From Liolophura sinensis (lineage: Eukaryota > Mollusca > Polyplacophora > Chitonida > Chitonidae): a stretch of 64,000 nucleotides of DNA. Positions 26,601 through 38,600 of this stretch are shown here, one piece after another. The first letter of the stretch is position 1. Each line of letters starts with the position of its first letter. The DNA lies in assembly GCF_032854445.1 (NCBI RefSeq), contig NC_088300.1, positions 65,570,984 through 65,634,983 on the forward strand, in the 5' to 3' direction. Below the pieces are notes generated by a model. That model was not told the origin of the DNA. It did no database searches and was given only the letters and a program-made list of their open reading frames with translations. Both the position numbers and the translations under genes were made by a program.

Positions 26601-29600
26601 TGGATTTATTCATTTATTTCACTTAACACTGTACTCTAGAATATTTCACTCACACAACGGCAGCTAGCATTATGGTGTGAGGAAACCCAACACAACCTAG
26701 GGGAAACCCACAATCATGTACAGGTTGGTGGCAGACCTTTCCACATACGTCTGTAAAGGAGGCCAGCATGAGCTGGACTAAAAATCACAGCGGAACCTCT
26801 GTGGGCGAGGTGTGACCACTGCAAGAGCCTCTCACCAATGCAGACGCTGTGAGTTCAAGTCCAGCTCACTCTGGCTTCCTCTCAGACCGTACGTGGGAAA
26901 ATCTGCCAGCAGCCTGCGGATGGTTGTGAGTTTCCCCCGGGCCCTGCCTGAATTCCTCCCATCATAATGCTGGCTGCCATTGTGAAATATTTTTGATTAT
27001 GGTGTATGTCAAAAGAATAAATCATGTAAATAAAATCACAGCAACCACGTTGGTCAGAGCTCCCAGGGAGCCCATTGAAGGCGTTTAGGTAATGGGGAAA
27101 CACTGTACATTTGTATACAAAACAAATGATGTCGGATGGACAATAAATGTCAAAAAAATTACCAAAAAAATCATATAACTTTGAAAGTTATATCAAAATC
27201 AGTGAACTGATGTCAATTTTTCTGCCTGTGATGTTTCAGCATGATAATTCTTAATGTTTCTCACATCAGCTCTATAATTTATAATCCTGCCAATAAAGTA
27301 GTAAGGACTGAAGACATGACTACATTGGTGAAGGATTTGTCATTCCAACTGAAACAGTTTAAGACCACTGCTTTCAAGGCTTTCCGATCACGTAAATATA
27401 TCTTCTAAAGTAAAAACTGCTGAGATCGACCACATTTCCCACAATTTACATAATTTTAGACACAGTTTTGTTTTTAATTTTAATACACCCCTGGAATAAG
27501 ATTTACTCCACTTGGTAAACAGCAATATAAATTGGTGTCACTTTAGTATGAAGTAGGCCTAATATACTTCTACTGTACATATAATTTGAACTTATGTCTA
27601 TTTCCTACATGTCTACGTGTTTAGTTGACATGTACATTCCACCTTAGAAACAAACATACCTTTAAACAATTCTCTAGAGATATCTCCTACTTTTGTTAAC
27701 TGGGACAAGAGCTGTAGAAAACCTGAGAGAAAAAACAAAAAATATCATATTTACTGAGCAAAGACAACAATGACTTTTAGATGTACTTTAAAATTAAATA
27801 CTGGAAAACTCAAAAAAGAGTCACAGTCACTTCCACAACAGGTCAAATCAAGGTGTTCCCTTGTTGCAGACAGGACCCAATGTTTAGGCCTCGCTTGAAT
27901 GTCATGCTAAATACTACAGAAAAGATGGCCCCGAAGCATTTGGAAATTATATGAATTTCAAACTTATTCGATTTTTCAACATTTCACTACCAGGTGTATA
28001 CATTTGCCATCATAAAGTACATGTCCATAGCCAGACGTAGCTCTTCAAACAGGCTCTGCTGGATATTTGCCAGAATGACGTCAAGAATATTTACATATAC
28101 ATCAGTTTAAAATCAATATTAACAAAATGTATGTCACGTTTCAAACATGTAATAATGGCACAAGGCAGCCTACTCTATATAAATATTGGATATATATATA
28201 TATGTGTCATTCTGAGATCAAGTGGATGGTGTTAACTGATCTAATGGATTTTTTACAAGCACCATTATAGACTTTGGGGGAGATCAAATCAAAACCAGAT
28301 TAACATCCATCACGAAATACGGAGATTAACACCTATAGTGATTATCCAGAGCCAAAAAAAAAAGTTGATTTCAAAGCGAATCCAACAAGGCACTTAAGCT
28401 ATATTTCAACTAAACAACTGATTAAAACTTTAGAGGAAAAACAAACGTGCGAAATATGGGCCCCACTGCAACCACAGTGTTGATTTATTGGTCGTGGTGA
28501 CACTATTATATTTACATTGTTACTTACAGCTTTTTTCTCTATTACATTTGTATAAGGGTATTGTGTGAAGTAAATCCACAACAAAATCTGTGACTCTGAA
28601 AGACACATACATGTAGCAGTACACAATTCATGACTCCCGAATACACATGTACCAGTTTTTCTATTGTTTACAGAATTCTCTGGAGCCGCACTTTCAGTCC
28701 AACCCTAAAACTAAACAGACAAATAAAGCTAAGCAGACACTGTCTTTAAAGATATAGTGAAGTCCACCTGGAGTTTTTCCAGTATTTCATGACTATACAG
28801 TTGCTGTAGCTGGTATATGTTCTCTGTTGTCTGATGAAGGCAATGTTTTTAAATCAACTGAATTCAGACGTGACCCAAGTACATGTTAATGCAAACTTTC
28901 ATCGGATTACATTAACCCAGATGGCATGTAAAGTTACCAATCAAGGTAAACGAATCGAATTTTTGTCCAGATAAAGTTTTAAAGATTCTCACATGCTAAT
29001 TATTATTATGATGATGGTTATTATTTAACTTTATATCGCTTGTAACTAAAGACTGTTTAACACCTGTAATTCATTGCTTGTCTTTATCATACATAAGGGG
29101 CCCAGGATCTTCCTGTTTTTCATGACCATACAAGGCCAGACAGCCTATACAGCACTTGTGAAATTTACAGGATATCTGTGTACAAACAGACACATGTTAT
29201 AGACTTGCATTCTGTCTGAAATAGGAATAACTTCAAAGATAAATTTCTAGAGCGGAAAGACCATCCTATCTGGCTTACAGTCTACTTCTCTCCCTAGCAT
29301 AGCACAGACGATAAGTTTAATTGTATGATGGTAGGAAGTATATTAAATATCAATGCTGTAGTATAGGATAGCCTCAAAATCACATGAAGTACCTTTGTGA
29401 TAATCAGAACATAGTGATGTAACCCTAAGGTTAAACAGAATCCATGTGTAATCTCATAAATTTTAGCCCATTTGACACTTGAATGTATTATTCTAATGGT
29501 TATTGTGAGGCTTACAATGTTAATGTTAATGTGAGACTTACAAAAAGTTTCTGAACAAGCACTTCAAACAAAAATATTTCACTGGATAAATGTCATATAA

Positions 29601-32093
29601 TCTCTTATCTGAAATGACCCGTCCACATAACCTCATTACACACAAATACCAAAGGCCAGGGGTCAAAGGAAATGATTCTGACACGTATGTCAAACATGGA
29701 CACAAACAATCCAAGCTGACCTGATAGACTGTGGGGGTCTAAAAATACACAGGCAGTTCAAGTGTAAACAAGGTAAATGCCATTCCACGTGAAGATCCTA
29801 TATAGACTGCACTGCTCAGGTTAACGAATAAGTGGGTGAGATTTTTTTTTTTAACAGAACATAACAGTTTCACACATCATTCATGAAATGTTTATACTGT
29901 ATTAAATGCACTACAAAGAATAAAAGGATATTTTACATCAACAAATTAACCAACAGTTTTTACTGCCCAATACAGTACAGCATTCTTTAGCCACACATCG
30001 TACCTACACTTTACATTTTCTACTACTGACAGACAAAATCAGAAACCATTAAGTATGCATGCAAAAATATAACCAAAGACTCTTATACACGTGTACTTAG
30101 GTTTACCNNNNNNNNNNNNNNNNNNNNNNNNNNNNNNNNNNNNNNNNNNNNNNNNNNNNNNNNNNNNNNNNNNNNNNNNNNNNNNNNNNNNNNNNNNNNN
30201 NNNNNNNNNNNNNNNNNNNNNNNNNNNNNNNNNNNNNNNNNNNNNNNNNNNNNNNNNNNNNNNNNNNNNNNNNNNNNNNNNNNNNNNNNNNNNNNNNNNN
30301 NNNNNNNCCTCTATCAAAATCTCCTAAACAGAGTGGACGGAGTAAGAGGGACTCCCCTGGGTTGGCTGGTGATATCATAGGCTTGTAGGTTGCTTTGTGC
30401 TTGCTGAAGTCAATCTGTTTTAATATGACAGGATCAAACAGGTACTCATCAGCACAACCATTCTGAAACAGAAAACAACAGAAACACTCAGGGAGAATAG
30501 AAAATAATTTTAATGTTATGTTAGTCCATTAAAGCCCTTCAAAATGTTCAAAATAAAACGTGTACACAAATGTGCACATATTATTTACAATGTATATATG
30601 CATTTACACATATTATCTACAATGTATATATGCATGAGCAGATATTTACAATGTATTTGATTGGACGAGCATCAGAAAATTCTTTGTTGGACAATTATTA
30701 ACAACCTGCCAATATCAGAAGAAAAAAAAACAGCACTTGAAGAAAAAAAATTTCTATCAAAACCCACAAGAAAACATCAAAGAAGGGCCCTTTTTGGAGG
30801 TTCAGTCAGACTTTGCTCAAAAAAACTTTTCTTATGATGGTCCTATTGTTAAAGACCAAGTACTGAAGAATTCATCACTTATGCAATGTACTATAAATAC
30901 AGCAGTGATGGGTGGAGAAAGTTTAACCACAGTGGGATAAACCCTGACTTCTGGCAAGTTAATGATGAATTTTAATTATCCTGCCTGACAAGTAAGCTTC
31001 CATGAATGTAAGACTGCGCTAATAGCCGTACAAGCTATATCACTCACTGAACATCACCAAGACCTCGTGAACAGAAGAGCCAGAAAACGGTCTGGGGTAT
31101 GTCAATAAATAAATTAAGAATAAATCTAAGAAGGCAAGAGTCATTGCAGTACTACTGATATTTGTGCATCTGATGGCATACTCTGTAATAAGCTTGGTCA
31201 TCATTTCTGGGGTCTCAAGAGTTAACGCAGATTTAGGCGATTCAGTTTGGGGTCGCACGAACTACCACAGCTAAAACTTGCGACGGGTACGGTAGGTGTC
31301 AACGGCAGCATAGAGTTGACCAAGAGATGTATATTGAATATAGCAACTATAGTAAAACCATGCCTTTTACCTACATTAGTTTACGAGAGCCCCCATCTTG
31401 TCTCACCTGAATCTTCGTGACCTTGAAAAGCCAACTGGGCTTACACTTGTCACAACTAACTTTCCAGATAAAGCTAGTACCACAAGAAGGTCTTCATTAA
31501 AAGAATGTTTGTTGGGTGTAACATTACCGGACAAACTCTGAATTTTTATTCAGATTTTTTAACAGAATTTTTTTTCCTTTCTCCACATTAATTTCTTTAA
31601 AATCTCCAATTTTGCGGGGATTTGCCACAATGAAAAAAAAAAAAAAACAAAAAAAAAAAACAATAGAAAATAAAAACCCTACAGATTGAACGTTATATTT
31701 CTGATAGTGTTATATTACGATCAACACTGTATTTTTTAAGAATAAAATCTTGCAATATGTAGGCCTGTAAATTTATTTAACATTTATTAACCAAACATCT
31801 ATGAACCGAAAATTAAATAACCAAGTACTGAAGTAGAATTGTGACTAAAAACTCTGCTGATCATTACACATTTCCACATATTTCAACTGACCTGTATTAG
31901 TGTATATGAAGTGTTCAGTTGAAAAATTACACTGTATGTGGAAACTGTATTGAACAAATCAGTATCACGTCGTCTGGACACTGAGTCAACAGTCCAATGA
32001 TATGAAGGTAACATATACTTTTCGGAAGCATTAAATAATTAATCCATCAATATTTGACTTGAAGCGAACTGATCTCACCTCTGGTGGCTCCAT
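23607..32093 (-). CDS. GNPNAT1: Glucosamine-6-phosphate N-acetyltransferase
   Basis: Transfers acetyl from acetyl-CoA to glucosamine-6-phosphate, giving GlcNAc-6-phosphate for UDP-GlcNAc synthesis (a GNAT-fold enzyme). Coding exons in transcript order: 32093-32079, 30462-30309, 27722-27660, 26526-26396, 24597-24536 and 23757-23607. Phases agree at every junction and the sum is 191 aa, against 184 in human. The start is MEPPE in a tiny first exon; next comes a LFDPVILKQIDFS stretch typical of the family. The acetyl-CoA loop RGKQLG is at residues 135-140, preceded by EDVVVSDDY. The C-terminus has LTLLSKKLGSYKVTLDC and FYNTFGFT, matching the family's substrate-site region. Donors are GT and acceptors AG, except that the exon 2 donor runs into an N gap. 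It is head-to-head with CRLS1. Family assignment is very secure; exon edges were read by eye. Confidence 0.94.
23791..24067 (-). mobile_element. SINE family A, full length
   Basis: It runs from an ATTTATTTATTT tail through core to tRNA-like head (AATGAGCCACGGGGGCCCC). It is flanked by an imperfect target duplication ACAAAGAAAAAAAC (23776) and ACAAAGAAGAAAAA (24068). It lies in the last GNPNAT1 intron, in sense with that gene. Confidence 0.92.
26128..26236 (-). mobile_element. SINE family A, internally deleted
   Basis: Tail TTTATTTGATTGATGTTTTG is joined directly to GGCCATCCGCAGGTTGCTG, so most of the GC-rich core is missing. It lies in GNPNAT1 intron 4. Confidence 0.7.
26606..26815 (-). mobile_element. 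SINE family A, left arm of inverted pair
   Basis: Tail-to-core order on the plus strand (ATTTCACTCACACAACGGC, GGAAACCCAACACAACC), reaching the reverse complement of the B-box region at about 26780. It faces the next copy head to head. Confidence 0.75.
26816..27030 (+). mobile_element. SINE family A, right arm of inverted pair
   Basis: It begins with AAGAGCCTCTCACCAATGC, B-box GAGTTCAAGTCC, core GTTTCCCCCGGGCCCTGCC and a short tail (AATAAATCATGTAAATAAA). A further head fragment in the opposite sense lies at about 27031-27085. The cluster is in GNPNAT1 intron 3. Confidence 0.8.
30108..30307. other. Assembly gap of 200 N
   Basis: Exactly 200 N, so probably a fixed-size placeholder. Its right edge is one base from the GNPNAT1 exon 2/intron 2 boundary, so the donor dinucleotide is half hidden. 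The true missing length is unknown. Confidence 0.99.
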
Positions 32094-32620
32094 ACTTTGT
32101 ATCTTGGAAGAAATCCTATAAACACGACTTTAACTACTGTCACAACTACCGCCTTCGGGTCACACGTTGTCGAGTTGTCATTCCAACAACTTTGCTCCCC
32201 ACCAGATGGCGCTAAAGTATCAAAATCCCTAACTTGCATCTGCAACAATTAAAATACGCATCGGATTTAACATGAAAAGAATTGATTTCTTTCTGACATT
32301 TAGACGCGAAAGGAAAAATTAAACGTAAAACGTATATATAAATGGGCTGTGTCGTTTTCAGTTCTTAGCAATATTATGTGAATAATGTCTAAAACGCCCG
32401 TTTTATTTTTATGTTGGACATTTAAACGACATCATTTAAAAGCACAAATTTTATTCAATGTTGAACCCTATCTACACAATAATACTGCGTTTGTCTTTTT
32501 GGTAATACTCTGTTTTGAGTTTATTTATTAATTTCCATCAGGAAATCTTTTTCACTTCCATTTTCTACAAAGAAATGGGGTGAGCGTTTTGTTTGGAGAA
32601 TATCTAAGAAATATTTCAAC
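32094..32620. promoter_or_regulatory. Divergent GNPNAT1/CRLS1 promoter interval
   Basis: The GNPNAT1 start (minus, 32093) and CRLS1 start (plus, 32621) are 527 bp apart and point away from each other. The interval contains no repeat and no obvious TATA box at the expected place for either gene. It holds a CTCF-type consensus at 32199-32212. The CRLS1 start codon lies inside AACATGGCGGC (32618-32628), which fits the YY1 consensus AAnATGGCGGC often found at TATA-less housekeeping starts. Shared or bidirectional promoter function is inference. Confidence 0.65.
32199..32212 (+). promoter_or_regulatory. CTCF consensus site
   Basis: The sequence CCACCAGATGGCGC fits the vertebrate/fly CTCF core CCASYAGRKGGCRS at all 14 positions. 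It lies about 106 bp upstream of the GNPNAT1 start codon in the divergent promoter. Binding in this organism is inferred only. Confidence 0.5.
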
Positions 32621-35600
32621 ATGGCGGCGCCCATGTCTCATGTTGGGTTGCGTCATTGTCAGAGTTGTTTTACAAGTTACAACTGCCTGCTGTTTGCTCG
32701 ATACCTTGGCTTTCAACCGTGTTATATCCCCAAAACAATTCTTTTTAAACTTCAGTCGCCGAGCACTTCTTTTGCACAAAACATTACCAATGTATGTCTT
32801 GGAACCGAGCCTCACAACCACAACGGCACTTCTTTTATGTCTTGGACCGTGGCGTCTTCGAAGAAAATAATAAACAGTGTTCCAAGCAACTCACTTTGGT
32901 CCAAGCAGTGCATCAGCCGATGCCTGTCGCCTGGACATTCCCTGCAGTCTCTTAGGTTAGCATCTTCGCAAACGTTGAAGTCATAGCTGGAATGTAGATG
33001 GTCGTGTGTTCGACTCCAGCTCTTGCTAGAACGTCTACGGCATAAAGTCAATGAAATATATTTTAGTTAATGGGTTGAAACGCCAGTCAAATATCTGTGT
33101 AATAAATGAATAAATCATTGTGTCTTGTAGCATAATATTCTGAAATTTAAATGCATAGACAAATTAGCAGGGTCGGCATTGATGCCTGAATGCACTCCTA
33201 TACAAAAAACAGTTTGTTGGATGCCACCTCGTGACTGGGTAGTTCACAAATTCATACACAGCATAGACACTACTTATGACACTATAAAACAACTTAATTG
33301 TTACCTGTGTGGTTTATATTAGCATCTGCGTCTTTATAAGAGTGTGACATCACTTTATGGTACTGTGTATTTACAGGACTCCAACTCTGGTACCGGTAGC
33401 AGTAGATGAAATTGTGATTGTTTTTCTGGGTGATGAAAACATAGGGATTTCAGAAAAAATTAAAATGGAAAGAAAAAGAAAATAAAACTTTTCCCCAAAT
33501 CCCAATATAAACTGTTATCAAAGTCCTGAAAAAAATTTTGAGTTGGTCCCTTTTTGGAAGTTTCGAATGGGTTATACACAAAAGAATATTTTTAATGGTG
33601 GCCTTACTTCTAATGTCACCAAAATGTTGTCATGGCATAGAAATTTTGGACTAGTAACTGCCATGGCAACCTGTACTTGGGCATTTTTTTGTCGTGGCAG
33701 TTTATATACGCAAACTCGATCATAACATTAAGAGAGTTTTGTTAATCTTGCCATCCATAAAGATGAGCTGAATTATTGGCACAATATATGAAAAGGAGGG
33801 CAGAATCAGATTTGTCCAGAAATCTTTGTCCAGAATAATGGTGTTTAGTTGTTTTTTTTTTTTTCTTTAGGCATGTTTCATCACATCCAGTTTTTGCATA
33901 CAGATTTGTGGAAAGGGGTTTCCATGGGATCAGCCAACCAAGATGCAGCCAAAAACATCACAGGAAAGAAGAAGAAAAAGGAAGATCAAGAGATTTCATC
34001 AGCAAGCAGAAAAAGTTGAAAAGTGCATTTAAGGCTAAAGTTGCAGATATTGTAAATATTCTTCTTTTCTTAATTATATGTTGATAATGGTATATATATT
34101 CACACTTCACTGATGTCAGTTTCCTTATTGTACCGGTATTTGTAAAATGTACTTCAGAAGTATTGTTACTTGGGTGATACAGTAGTTTAGCAAAATTAAT
34201 AATAGTTAAAAACGATCATTCAGAAACATATATGGGGCAAGTGTAGGGGGTATCCTTACTGCTGAGGTAGCGATGTGTGTATGTAAATAACCTCTAAAGC
34301 CGTACATGGTACGGTCTACCAGCATCCTGCAGGAAGTCCTTGGTTTCCAACGGGCTCTGCCCCGTTTCATCCCACCATAATATAGGTGAAATATTCTTGA
34401 GTACAACATAAAACACCAGTCAAATAGATGAAATAAATAAATAACCTCTGAAGCACTGGCTGTTTGTTTTTGGTGATGTCCATCCATGTGATTTGAAAAC
34501 AGAAAAGAACTGTCACTCAAATTAAAGTGCCAGTTAATCTTGAGCCAGTTACATGCCTTGTAACCAACCTGCTGCAGTCCCTTGCTTAGTCCCTTGAAAC
34601 ATTAGTAACAAGAAGCAGCTATTGGCATTAATTTTGTGGGTCCGTTTGATGAATGCTCCACCTATATTTTATATTACACCAACCATGGGAAAGTTTGTCT
34701 GTAACAAACTAGAGGTCATTGGTTTTCTTCAGCCACTGAGTATGGTGTTCATACATTAGTATTTTCATGCAGTGGCATTGAAGATAGAAGAATGTGAAAC
34801 ATATGTCATGCATACTCTGCGGTCGCTGTGAGTTCAAGTCCAGCTCATGCTGGCTTCCTCCCATGCCGTACGTGGGAAGGTCTGCCAGCAACCTGTGGAT
34901 TGTTGTGAGTTTCCCTCGGGATCTGTCTGGTTTCCTCCTACCATAGTGCTGGCCGCCGTCGTATAAGTGAAATATTCTTGTGTACGGCGTACAACACCAA
35001 TCAATTAAATAAATAAATCATACATACTCCTTAAGCGTGGCGAGGATCTACTTGCCAGTATAAGCAACTGGGTCCAACTCAACAAAGTCAAGTTATGTTA
35101 AAAACAAAAATTTGACAAAACAAAACATTGTCATCTGAGACCAACTGAGCAAAAGCACACATGGATTGATGGAATTCAACTGGATACAGCTGCATGCTTC
35201 GAATTTCAGAAAAGTAGAACATGCTGCTGAGTCGCCAGTATAGATTGACTAAACCCAGTGTCAGATCAAATGCTCCGACTTGCTTCCGGGTGCTCTGATT
35301 TGGTTCCAGTTGCCAAAAACCCAGTTGCTCTGAGTTGCAAGGTTGATTTACCCTCCGACTTTACTGTAATCATTTTATATGTTACTATTTTACATGCAAC
35401 TGCTGTCTCAATGAATGTTGTACTCATTACATGTGTTACTGTTATTACAGAGTGAAGACATAAAGACTGTGCCAAATTTGTTAACCCTGTTGCGAATGTT
35501 GTCTGCTCCAGTGTTAGGAGGCTTGGTTGTTTATGAGCAGTTCAGTTTGGCTGTGGGATTATTTGTCATGGCAGGGATTACAGACTTGGTAAATACTAAT

Positions 35601-38600
35601 TATACAATGCTTAATCAAAGATGAACATGTGTTATAATACAAAAGACTACAGCATGGAGAGTAGAACCAGAGCAGTGACAACAAATAACTTCACACAAAT
35701 GAAAACTGAAGTCAAAACTTTTTGAGTATGGTGTTTAACACCCATTAAATAAATTTAATAAATAAATTAAGTATGAAAGAAATCTAAATAAGAGTTAATG
35801 TTATGTACAAAGAAAATGTTTGGAATTTGTAAATATATGTAATATAATTTTTTTGTTCATCTGCATTGTAAAATACTGATTGATACTGTTGGTTTACCCA
35901 TTCAAAAGCTGACCTGATAAAAACATCGTGTTATACGCACTACTTTATGTCCTGTTGACTTTTATATCAAATTTTCATGCATGTATCCTGTATATGGAGG
36001 GATATATCTTATTCTTTCATTTACTATTGCTTTTAATAACTAGCTAGATTGAACTGGATTGAGACCTACAACATGGCTATTGAGAGCATGTGTTAGAATT
36101 CAGCAGTTGCTAAATTGGTTGGGGCCTTAAAGGGATACAGAATTGAAGCTGATTGGTTGACAGTATAGGTAGGATTTCTGGGGTTAAATCCAGCATATTT
36201 GGTCACGCTTGAATAAAACTGCCATACCTAAAATTCACCTTACACGAGACATAGCCTTGACTTGCCTATCTCTGTCACACCAGCCAATCAGAATCAATTT
36301 TGTATCCCTTTAAGTAATGTAGTTTGTGATGTGCGGTGACTTTCTCAGGGCTCAGTTTCCTCCGCGGATAACCAGACAACTGTTACATAAGTGGAGAATC
36401 ATTTTAGTATATGGAACATTGCAAGTGTGCTGTTTTAAGTTGCTCTTTTGTATTGAGACATCTTGTTATTCATTGGCTTTTTTTTATAAAACTGAAATTT
36501 ATTTGGTTACCCTTTGCTGGTTTCTCTTCCAGATGGATGGCTATATTGCACGGAATTTCAAAAACCAGAAGTCTGTGTTAGGAACAATGATGGATCCATT
36601 GGCTGACAAATTGTTGGTTACTATGTTAACAGTTACCTTGGCAATGGTGGATTTAATTCCAGGTTAGAGAATCCATGTACATGTAGTCAGTATATCCATA
36701 AATTATTTTTACTCAGACCTATAATTCAGAGTTTCTTTTTACAGCATTTTTCCCCCCTATTTACCCTCTCTTTCCAATGATTATTTTCCCAAATACTAAC
36801 ACTGGTTCAACCAATGTATCCAAAGCTCTTGATTTGGTGACATTAATTTCCTGTGTAATTTACAGCATATTGTGCAAACTTGTACAAAAATGCACGATAC
36901 AGCATCACTGTGTTTCGCCTGAAGTTTGGAAACTCAAAATGCACTTTCAGAACAACATTGAGGGACCTAAAATGGTACTGTTGAAGATAACACTTCAGTT
37001 TTTCTGTTTAGAAATTAAACAGGCTTCACAAAAAACTCTTTAAGTGAATGAATGAATGAATCGAAATGAAACAAAAGTTTGTCACCTGAAAATGCCAAAA
37101 TTCAGGTGAAATACAGTATTTTGTCAGTTAACTAAGACAGTGTGCTGTTTTGCTAAACTACCTTTATTATGTGGGAAGGAAAGAGAAGCATCCTTTAAAC
37201 TGCTATAGCCTGACAATTTATGATAGATTCATAATCTTGTGAAGTACAATGGATGATTGATAGCATGTTTGTACATTCATCTATTATACTCATGTCTCAT
37301 GCAGCCACATGTTTCCCTTTCATGATAAATTTATATTAATCTGCCTTTCTCTGTTTCAGTTCCCTTGGTGACGCTGATCATTGCTCGGGATGTGGGACTC
37401 ATAGGCGCTGCCTTCTACATCCGCTATTTATCATTACCTCCACCAGTAAGTATGCATCTATTTATCAGTATGCCCACCAGTATGTGGGCATAAAGAAAAA
37501 CTGCGGACACCACACCCCCGGTAATTTTACAGCTACTAAATACCATTGGCCCATCAATAAGTACATGTCTACTTATCATTACCCCCATCAGTATTAAGTA
37601 TACAACTACATGTGCTTTTCATTGCCCCCATCAGTAAGTATACAGCTACTTATCATTACCCCCATCAGTAAATATACAACTACTTATCATTACCCCCATC
37701 AGTAAGTATACAGCTACTTATCATTACCCCCATCAGTAAATATACAGCTACTTATCATTACCCCCATCAGTAAATATACAGCTACTTATAATTACCCCCA
37801 TCAGTAAATATACAGCTACTTATCATTACCCCCATCAGTAAATATACAGCAACTTATCATTACCCCCATCAGTAAGTATACAGCTACTTATAATTACCCC
37901 CATCAGTAAGTATACAGCTACTTATAATTACCCGAACCAGTAAGTATATAGCTACTTATAATTACCCCCATCAGTAAGTATACAGCTACTTATCATTACC
38001 CCCACCAGTAAGTATACAGCTACTTATCATTACCCCACCAGTATTAAGTATACAGCTACATGTACTTTTCATTACCCCCATCAGTAAATATAAAACTACT
38101 TGTCATCACCCCACTACTCTTCTTTACCACACCAGTAAGTATACAGCTACTTATGACCCCCACAAGTAAGTATACAGCTACATATCATTAACCCCTTGGC
38201 CCACCCCCCACAAGCGTGTGTACATCTACTTACCAGTAACCCCACCCCACCCTCAAAGTAAGTGTACAGCCACGGATTATTACCCCACAAGTAAGTATAC
38301 AGCCACTGATCATTGCCCCCAAAAGTAAGTATACAGCCACTGATCATTGTCCCCACAAGTAAGTTTACAGCCACTGATCATTGCCCCCACAAGTAAGTAT
38401 ACAGCCCTTGAATATCATTACCATGTAAAGTAAGTGTAAAGCTTCTAAATATCATTGGGGCCCCCGTGGCTCAGTTGATAAGCACGCTAGCGCAGTGTAA
38501 TGACCCAGGAGCCTCTCACCAATGCGGTCGCTGTGAGTTCGAGTCCAGCTCATGCCGGCTTCTTATGTGGGAAGGTCCATCAGTAACCTGTGGATGGTCG

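Noticed and set aside
38461-38540. tRNA gene-like sequence (GTGGCTCAGT and GTTCGAGTCC boxes)
   Set aside because: The A- and B-box match belongs to the SINE head; no cloverleaf acceptor stem closes, and the same head recurs in the other SINE copies.
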